Source: Deroplatys truncata (taxonomy: Eukaryota; Arthropoda; Insecta; Mantodea; Mantidae). From it: a DNA stretch of 64,000 nt. Positions 57,480 to 64,000 of the stretch are shown here, one piece after another. The position numbers were made by a program, and so were the translations under genes. Positions within the stretch are counted from its first letter, which is position 1, and each line of letters opens with the position of its first letter. The notes beneath the pieces are model-generated. The model was not told the DNA's origin and made no database searches. It worked only from the letters and a program-made list of their open reading frames with translations. The DNA lies in contig CM060977.1 in the NCBI GenBank assembly GCA_030765065.1, forward strand, positions 132,994,295 through 133,058,294. The letters run 5' to 3'.

Positions 57480-57630
57480 GCGGCGAGACAGCTCAGGCGC
57501 ATGTGCGACCTTCTTGAAGGTGACCGACCGACCGACCGACCGGCTACTTGTGTCAGCTGTAGTTCAGTTGGGGAGAAAGCAGTCGGGGGTTGCCCATAGT
57601 TAAAATAAGCAGAGTTTAAGTTGGAAAATA
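57480..57630 (+). promoter_or_regulatory. Probable GlyP promoter and 5' untranslated region
   Basis: The 150 bp before the GlyP start codon are GC-richer than the surroundings, hold a (GACC)n tract at 57522-57542 and a TGTAGTTCAGTTGG initiator-like site near 57555-57570. No TATA box is obvious. Exact transcription start is not determinable from sequence. Confidence 0.4.
57522..57542. repeat. (GACC)n tandem repeat
   Basis: Five consecutive GACC units in the presumed GlyP promoter or 5' UTR. Confidence 0.95.
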
Positions 57631-57873
57631 ATGTCGACACCTCAGTCCGATTACGAGAAGAGGAAACAGATCAGCGTGCGAGGTATTGCACAAGTTGAAA
57701 ATGTGTCCACCATCAAAAAGACCTTTAATCGACATCTGCATTATACTCTTGTGAAGGACAGAAATGTCGCTACGCCGAGGGACTATTATTTTGCTTTAGC
57801 TCACTGCGTGAAAGACAATCTAGTCTCAAGATGGATTCGAACCCAGCAATATTACTACGAGAAGGATCCAAAG
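57631..57873 (+). CDS. GlyP: Glycogen phosphorylase, first coding exon
   Basis: Glycogen phosphorylase releases glucose-1-phosphate from glycogen in the cytosol. The 81-codon exon starts [20 protein letters not shown] and ends [14 protein letters not shown] with a phase-0 donor AAG|GTAAGT at 57873/57874. KRKQISVRG contains Ser15, the site phosphorylated by phosphorylase kinase in the family. [20 protein letters not shown] and [19 protein letters not shown] are among the most conserved stretches of animal phosphorylases. YYYEKDPK includes the AMP-site tyrosine region. The next exon should begin with a (V/I)YYLSLEF-type sequence and is not in the remaining 6 kb, so intron 1 extends past the window. 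Confidence 0.97.
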
Positions 57874-58021
57874 GTAAGTAACATAACCAAGTTATAGGTT
57901 GGAAGGGTAACGCCCCTTTGTCAACATACATTGATACATACATACTAGAAAACGCGTGTCAAAGTGTAAAGTTGATGTGCACTTTGCTTATAGTTTAAAT
58001 GTGCAAGTATTTTAAAGTTGT

Positions 58022-58061
<40 letters not shown>

Positions 58062-58723
58062 TCAGAATGCTTGTAAACATAACAGTTTGTGTTGTTGCAC
58101 TCGGTGAAATATTCTTTAAGGTGGAGGCACCGACACAACTAAGTGCGAAGTTTTGTTTTACCTTTTTTGTAACTATCCCTTGTTCTATTACTATACTTAT
58201 TATAATATCGGTGTATACTGAAATAATTGCAAACAGGGCAATATTTATTTTTGCACACTTTTTATTTTTGATAAACGTGTGAATGCAATTTAGATAAAAT
58301 GTTAAATAATAGCAGGAATAGGCATATAACCACAATAGACAAGAAATGTTAAATTCTACACATAAAACAGAACGGATGAGATGAGAAGCGAATGCATCCA
58401 ACATTTTGACCAAGTTAGGTTAAGTGTCAAATAGTGTACTTGCCTACTTATTCCGGCGAATTGGTTACTTCCGTGTTATTGGACGATTTAAAAGTCACCA
58501 TGAACCTTAATTTTAGCTAGTACCGAGATTCTGTAATTTGTATGATGCTCATGTATATACTCCAGTATTCCCTGCTCTTTGTTTTTAACCGATAATGAAC
58601 CTGAAAGTCGACGAGAGAATTTCGGCTGTCATCTGCTAATTTCCTTTTTCATTATTAATACAAATCCAAAATAATGAATAAAATGAAATATGTAACTTGC
58701 CAAAATGTTCTCTTGCTTATATT
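57874..58723 (+). other. GlyP intron 1, first part
   Basis: Holds the (CTTT)n tract at 58021-58064; the two overlapping open frames across 58012-58413 are without recognisable features. Confidence 0.4.
58021..58064. repeat. (CTTT)n microsatellite
   Basis: About eleven TTTC units in the GlyP intron. Confidence 0.95.
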
Positions 58724-59672
58724 TACTTTCTCTACTATGTATAGTAAGTAGGGGAAGTATTGTATTCCACCCAAAAATTCGATACCGAGATTTCACCGGA
58801 AATATATGTTTTGAGACCCCCTGAATCCAAAAAAAGCATTTTTGGAAACATGTCCGTGTGTCTGTCTGTGAACAGCATAACTCAGAAACGAACAGTCGGA
58901 TAAACACCAAACTTGGTATTTAGGTTCAGTATCTTCCAGAGATGCGACACGAAAGTTTTCAAGAAAATCTCCCCACCCCAGATTACCCTTTACATGGAAC
59001 ATTTTTCGAAAATTTTAATTTTCTCAAAAATGGCTCTTAACGATTTTGATTAAAATATCTTAGGTTTAACATATTTTCATGACAAATAAAATGTATATCT
59101 TGAATTTTCTGGGAATGTCTCCAAAAGTATTCTTCATTGTGAACGACTTTTGCATAACTGGTAAACCATAAGAGATAGACAAAATGATACTACACAAAAA
59201 ATGTAGATCGCGTTAAAATACACAATTTATGTCATAAACTTTGTTTTGTTGAGTGAACCATTTTCGAGATATTGCTTGTTATTCCCTTAAATTTTTCAAT
59301 ACTTATTTTCTCAAATGGGAATTCGTTATTCATTTTTGTCTTGTATATGCAAAGAGTATTAATCTGTGGCAAAGAAAATGGTGCTGCACATAGCAACCAG
59401 CTATTAAGAGATATGTATATGTTTTTTTTTTTTTATTTTTTTTATTTTTAAAGGGGCGGCCCCACACCCGCCGCCCCCGGTGCTTAAAGGCTACTGTATT
59501 TATATACTGCCCTTGTAAATATATAAATTCCCCTTACGTCTACAATAAACTTAGCAATAAGATAAGAGTCTGCCAATGTTTATCTCGATTAACATGAAGT
59601 AGATGGAGAATAAGCGTTTGTAAAAATAGTTTGTACAACAGTAGAGAAAGTCATGTGAGTGTAACACATAAG
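58724..59672 (+). repeat. R900 dispersed repeat, longest copy
   Basis: Starts TTTACTTTCTCTACTATGTA and ends GTAGAGAAAGTCATGTGAGT then GTAACACAT. It is very close to the copies at 25417, 45247 and 63222. It contains an extra T-rich then GC-rich insert at about 59419-59487 (GGGGCGGCCCCACACCCGCC) absent from the others. Confidence 0.88.
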
Positions 59673-61400
59673 GAGCCAGCTTTTGCTGGATGCAGTCCAA
59701 CCGTATTCATTTGTCCCTCTTTGTGTTCTGTGCTCTTTGTTTTCAGTCTTCTATCAATGAAAGTAAAACTTCGTCTGTTTTTTTTTTAAATACTTATTGC
59801 AAGTGGCACCGTTTAGGAGGATTCCGTGCTTTAGAGGTTTTGTACATTTTCTTCGTTAAAATTAAAAGTTTCAAAGAAATTGGCTAACCAATTCGCGAAA
59901 TTAATATTATGTATATGATATCAACGACCATCTGTTTCCCCATCGTGCATCACTTTTTTTATTTCTGTTTTTTTTTTAACCGTGCAGGTCATGCAATAAA
60001 TAAATGCCAAAAGTTGGCCGAAACGGTCCATTGACCTTAAAGATTTTTAGGTATTTTATTACCCAAGTCAAGGAATAACAACCCATTCCTAAAAAAAAAA
60101 TGGTAACTCACTCCACCCGAAAATCGAAGTCGGAACATGAGGCAGACACATTACCCCAATGTTGCAAAGAAGGGCATCTGTTGTCTAACAAACTTTGAAC
60201 TTTTTATTTCTCTTTAAAATTATGCACCCTGCGCGAAAAAAAAAGCCTGACAGACATGGACTTGTATAGTACTTTTAAATCACAAATATTTATATATGTT
60301 GCCGTGATGTCGGACCATTAAGATTTAGAGACAACATGGATGTATCGTATTATTAGAGCCGCGGCGCGTTTTACGCAAGATCTGGCGCACAATACTTCAG
60401 TATCTACTGCTCGAACATTTCCAAACAGGCCACTTTTTGCCTGGCGATTCCACATATACTGCTGAATCATTGGTGGATTCACTTAACATTATCCATTATC
60501 TTTTACTGGGACAGATTCATTTCATGTCTAAGTGTGAACATACATCATAAATAATGTAGGGGTCAAATGTTTGGAGAAAAAGAATAGTATTCTTGAAACC
60601 TTAATGTTTGCTTTGGCAGTCCAAAGGATTTGCTTGCAAATATTTCTGGTAGTTATTTACTTATGACATTTTAAATGCCCCGTTTGTATTAACTGTGTTT
60701 AAAGTTTAGGAAAATCATCTAAAGTAACTTTTTTTTCCTACTCTTCATTCTTAAAAAGTCAATAACTAATAGTCTTTAAGAACATTATATTTTCTAAATG
60801 AAACCTGAAAGACTCTTTAACGCTGGATTATACTTCAGTTTTCCTTGTAACAGAGTATCCAAAAGTTCAATTAATACTTGTGGATGTCATTAAATAGCAT
60901 AACGGTGTATTACATTACATTCGTTCCAATATTAAATATTTTATTACGAGTTGTATTTACATAAAATATATGATAAGGGGGAAGAATTTCGCTTTTATTC
61001 ATATAAATACGGGCTAGAGCTATGTTAAACCTTGTAGTGTTTACATTGTGTGTACTACAGATGTTAGTGCTACGGAGAAGCTAATCTCTTGAACGGGATC
61101 TGGGATATTCAACCTACCAGCTTCTGAGTTACCCTTGTTTCGCATTCTCATGCAGTTCGGCAACGCAGCGAAAGTTTTAGGTGTTCATTTGCTTTGTCCG
61201 GAACCCAGTGAACGCCTCCAGCAATCAAGAGCAGGTCTCCCAGGTTCACTTGAGCGAATCTAAATCGCTACAGCGGCTTTATGCGGCTTTACCTATGCGA
61301 TTTAAAAGGTGTAAGGATTGTTCTCAAACTTTTGATTTGATTTATCAATGGACGGTGTTTAGCTTCCTGCGCTGCCAATGGCCTAGGCGTGGTGAGTCTC
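59673..61400. other. GlyP intron stretch
   Basis: AT-rich to about 61000, then more GC-rich. No recognisable domain or repeat family. The open frame at 61181-61447 runs across a 5S-like box and is not a gene. Confidence 0.35.
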
Positions 61401-61450
61401 TTGAGCTGTCACCCGTCCAAGTGGTGACCATGCCCAATGCTGCTTAACTT
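61401..61450 (-). repeat. 5S-rRNA-like box, copy 1
   Basis: On the minus strand AAGTTAAGCAGCATTGGGCA followed by TGGTCACCACTTGGACGGGT and GACAGCTC matches the internal promoter region of 5S rRNA (AAGTTAAGCA...GGTCAGTACTTGGATGGGTGACC, known). Only this core is present, so it is not a functional 5S gene. Confidence 0.65.
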
Positions 61451-61551
61451 CGTCAGCCTCTTGCGTGTCTAATAAAGTTAAGCGGGCGGCTGGTAGTAAA
61501 GCAGAATAAGATGATGGTATGGGGTTACTACGTCAAACAAGTGGGCGAGGC

Positions 61552-61598
61552 ACAGCGGTCACCCGTCCAACAGTGACCAAGCTCAATGCTGCTTAACG
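61552..61598 (-). repeat. 5S-rRNA-like box, copy 2
   Basis: Minus strand GTTAAGCAGCATTGAGCTTG then GTCACTGTTGGACGGGTGAC and CGCTG. It is related to copy 1, about 150 bp away, and lies directly past the 3' end of the decayed LINE. Confidence 0.65.
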
Positions 61599-61639
61599 TG
61601 GGGATGTAGAGAGAATAGTGTGGCGGCTCATTAGGCCAC

Positions 61640-63190
61640 TGGCCCCAAGGCGTCCTTGGGCAGACGGTAGCTCTTTCTCTTTCTAGGCGACCTGTGTTTG
61701 TAGTGACCCAGGTTATGCACCAGCTGGTTTGTGTGGGTGGCCAGTTTCGCGTACAGGATACAAATTCTCTTCCGTACTATGTTCACGATAAGGAGACCGG
61801 AATAGGTATGAAGGATATGAGACGGGAAACTATGCCCGGTAACATAGATCATTCTTAGTGAGCTGTTCTGCAGCGTCTGGGGATGGTGGTCGCTGCCACC
61901 GATCCCCAGATCTCACTGCATATAGGATCAGGGGGTGAGGCAATCGCCTGATACAGGCGTAGCTTGAGGAGTGCTTGTTGGTTTGGAATGCAGGGTGCAA
62001 CTGCCGAAGGGGGGCGTGGCCGAGTCTAGCTCTTGCCCTGACATGCGAGGTGAAAGTGAACCCGCGGTCGAGGAGGACTCCCAAGTATTTGACCGAGGTA
62101 ATTCGGATTCTCCTCCGCCGCAACCTGAGACCGCTCCGTCCGCCAGCGACGAACCTTCGCTAGGAAAAGGGCTGAGTTCTTCCCCAGGCTGATGGGCATC
62201 CTACACTTTTCACTCCACCTGACAATGGCCCGGTGTTGTCGCTGTAGTTAAACGGACTTTCTTGTTCTGTACCATAATGAGGACATCGTCCGCGCATTGG
62301 CACGTAACAGTCCTGGGTTCCGTTAGGAAGTCAGGCATGTAGGACGAAGAGAAGCGGGGACAGTACACTGCCTCTATGGATCTGACTGCTGACACCTTCC
62401 CTTTCATTCTCACCCTGAATTTGCGGTCTCGAAGGAAACAGGAGGAAGGAATATCTGCCCTCCTTGAGTTTGCACAAAAGGCCTTGGTGTCACATAGTGG
62501 CGAAGGCCTTCTCTACTTCCAACAGTACCGCGGTCATCTTGAAGTTTTCCTGGAAACCCAGGGAGCCTTCTCGGCCAATCGCAGTAGCTGCAAGGTGTCC
62601 ATGGCGAAAACAGAACTGTGATCCGGGAGGAGGTGCCCTTTCTCAGAGGAGTGAGGTGGGCCAGGAGTAACGGTTCAAAAACCTTTGAAAACAGTCGGGA
62701 ATAAGGTTATGGAACCGTAACTGAAGGGGAAGATCGGATCCTTGCCGGGCTTTAAAATGCACACCGCTCTCGCCTCCTTCCAACAAGTTGGAAAGTGACT
62801 GAGATGTATGCATGCATTGTAAATCCGCGTCAGTGGATGAAGGCCCTTCGGGAAAGGTGCTGGAGCATGGGCGCCGTAACGCCGTCATGTCCAGGGGATT
62901 TACTTGGGTTCAGTCTTTAGATCTCGGAAGCCACCTCTTTTGGGGTGACCTTAGGAAGATGGGTTTCCTCGTGAAGCGGTGTGATTCCTCATAGAGGTAG
63001 TCCACAGTCGCCTCTACGAGGTGAGTAAAGTCTTCGTCCTGAGGGTCCTCCCGAAGTTCGAAATGACTCTCCAGATAGTCTGAAAATACCGTGGCTTCCT
63101 CATGGGGCCCTAACTCGAGTTTCTCTCGAGTGCCTTGTAGTACAGTGCTAGTACTGTGTTTTATCCTTCCTCAAGGATTTAATAATCCGC
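61640..63190 (-). mobile_element. Decayed LINE with reverse transcriptase (minus strand)
   Basis: Shifting minus-strand frames show the LINE RT order from right to left: a TPKEVASEI-like block (about 62930), NACLHTSHFP, AVCILKPGKDP-like and SITLFPTVFKGFEPLL (about 62830-62670), FRHGH-like (about 62600), VEKAFATM (about 62500), CQCADDVLIMV (about 62300-62270, the catalytic box, here ADD), VKYLGVLLDRGFTFTSHV (about 62090-62040) and QLHPAFQTNK. It resembles Jockey/R1-group elements. GC-rich coding composition contrasts with the flanks. No intact ORF. Confidence 0.7.
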
Positions 63191-63221
63191 CAGGGCTGCT
63201 TCTCCTGCAGGTTTACATTTT

Positions 63222-63945
63222 TACTTTCTCTACTGCGTATAGTAAGTAGGGGAAGTATTGTATTCCACCCAAAAAATCGATACCGAGATTTCACCGGAAA
63301 TACATGTTTTGAGACCCTCAGAATCCAAAAAAAGCATTTTTGGAAACATGTCCGTGTGTGTGTGTGTGTGTGTGTGTCTGTCTGTGAACAGCATAACTCA
63401 GAAACGAACAGTCGGATAAACACCGAACTTGGTATTTAGGTTCAGTAAAGGTATTTTCATGACAAATGAAATGTATATCTCGAATTTGATGGGAATGTCT
63501 CCAAAAGTGTTCTTCATTGTGAACGACTTTTGCATAACTGGTAAACCATAAGAGATAGACAAAGTTTTACTGCACAAGAAATGTAGATCGCGTTTTAATA
63601 CACGATTTATGTTGTATACATTTTTTTTGTAGAGTGAACCATTTTCGAGATATTGCTTGTTATTCCCTTAAATTTTCCAATACTTATACTTTTTCTCAAA
63701 TTCATTATTCATTTTTTTTATGTCCTGGACATGCAAAGAGATTGGAATGTGTCACATAGCAACCAACGCTTAAAAGATTTGACTATCGCTTATAACCTAC
63801 CATATTCCCCTTGCATCTACAAGAAAATTAGCAATAAGATTGTCATCTCGATATCTCGATTAACATGAAGCATATGGAGAATAAACGTTTGTAAAAATAG
63901 TTTGTACAAGAGTAGAGAAAGTCATGTGAGCGTAGCACATCAGAT
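63222..63945 (+). repeat. R900 dispersed repeat, copy with internal deletion
   Basis: Starts TTACTTTCTCTACTGCGTAT and ends GTAGAGAAAGTCATGTGAGC. The segment between GGTATTTAGGTTCAGT and GGTATTTTCATGACAAATG is missing compared with 58724-59672, and a (GT)n run at 63353-63377 is expanded. Confidence 0.88.
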
Positions 63946-64000
63946 ATTTCTGTGTGTTTTCCCAGGCTACCTTTCTGTATGCACGGAACAGTCGCCTTGT

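Noticed and set aside
58012-58413. 133-codon minus-strand frame ending in a KKERKKERK tail
   Set aside because: The tail is the translated (CTTT)n microsatellite and the rest has no recognisable feature.
61181-61447. Plus-strand open frame of 88 codons
   Set aside because: It runs across the antisense of a 5S-like box and has no domain or splice context.
61401-61598. 5S rRNA gene
   Set aside because: Only the internal-promoter core is present, twice; the 5' and 3' stems of 5S rRNA are missing.

Overview
The window is eukaryotic nuclear DNA, very probably from an insect. It is AT-rich, has introns with GT/AG boundaries, and is crowded with transposable elements of animal and arthropod type (Ty3/Gypsy, Penelope-like, several LINEs, mariner and Tc1, hAT MITEs, tRNA-derived SINEs). 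The heavy repeat load and several SINE families would suit a large hemimetabolous insect genome, but that is inference. There are no bacterial-style operons, no CRISPR array and no intact tRNA or rRNA gene.

Two host genes are recognisable, both on the + strand. (1) The 3' half of an HBP1-like gene (HMG-box protein 1): an exon for the C-terminal half of the AXH domain (1685-1820), an exon with the first half of the HMG box (17789-17998), and the terminal exon with the second half of the box and the stop codon (23414-23585). Splice phases agree across the HMG-box intron. The AXH-to-HMG linker is not convincingly found; 6187-6263 is a weak candidate. (2) The first coding exon of glycogen phosphorylase (57631-57873), with start codon, the regulatory Ser15 context and a GTAAGT donor; the rest of the gene lies beyond the right edge.

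The HBP1 introns hold stacked insertions. A Tc1/mariner-superfamily element (minus, about 2050-4740) is split by a LINE (minus, about 2355-3902), which is itself split by a 155-bp hAT MITE (2716-2870). A Penelope-like element (6449-17560) has an inverted C-terminal segment on its left, an RT segment, and then a young Ty3/Gypsy element (8002-16639, minus). That element has 957-bp LTRs differing at one base, a 4-bp target duplication and intact gag and pol. The last intron holds a second hAT MITE, a full-length decayed mariner (19990-21273) and part of a dispersed repeat.

The interval 23.6-57.6 kb is intergenic as far as can be seen. It holds mariner, Tc1 and LINE relics, SINEs from at least three families, many copies of an unclassified 0.7-0.95 kb repeat (called R900 here), a near-perfect 295-bp palindrome made of Penelope-type ends, other inverted repeats, a possible decayed LTR and microsatellites. 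The right end (58-64 kb, inside the first GlyP intron) holds two more R900 copies, a decayed LINE on the minus strand and two 5S-rRNA-like boxes.

No new host system is evident. The observations most worth checking are the triplicated primer-binding-site module in the Ty3 leader, the 16-nt gag-pol frameshift window, the hammerhead-like motifs and palindrome of the Penelope elements, the R900 family, and the hAT MITE family with exact 8-bp target duplications.
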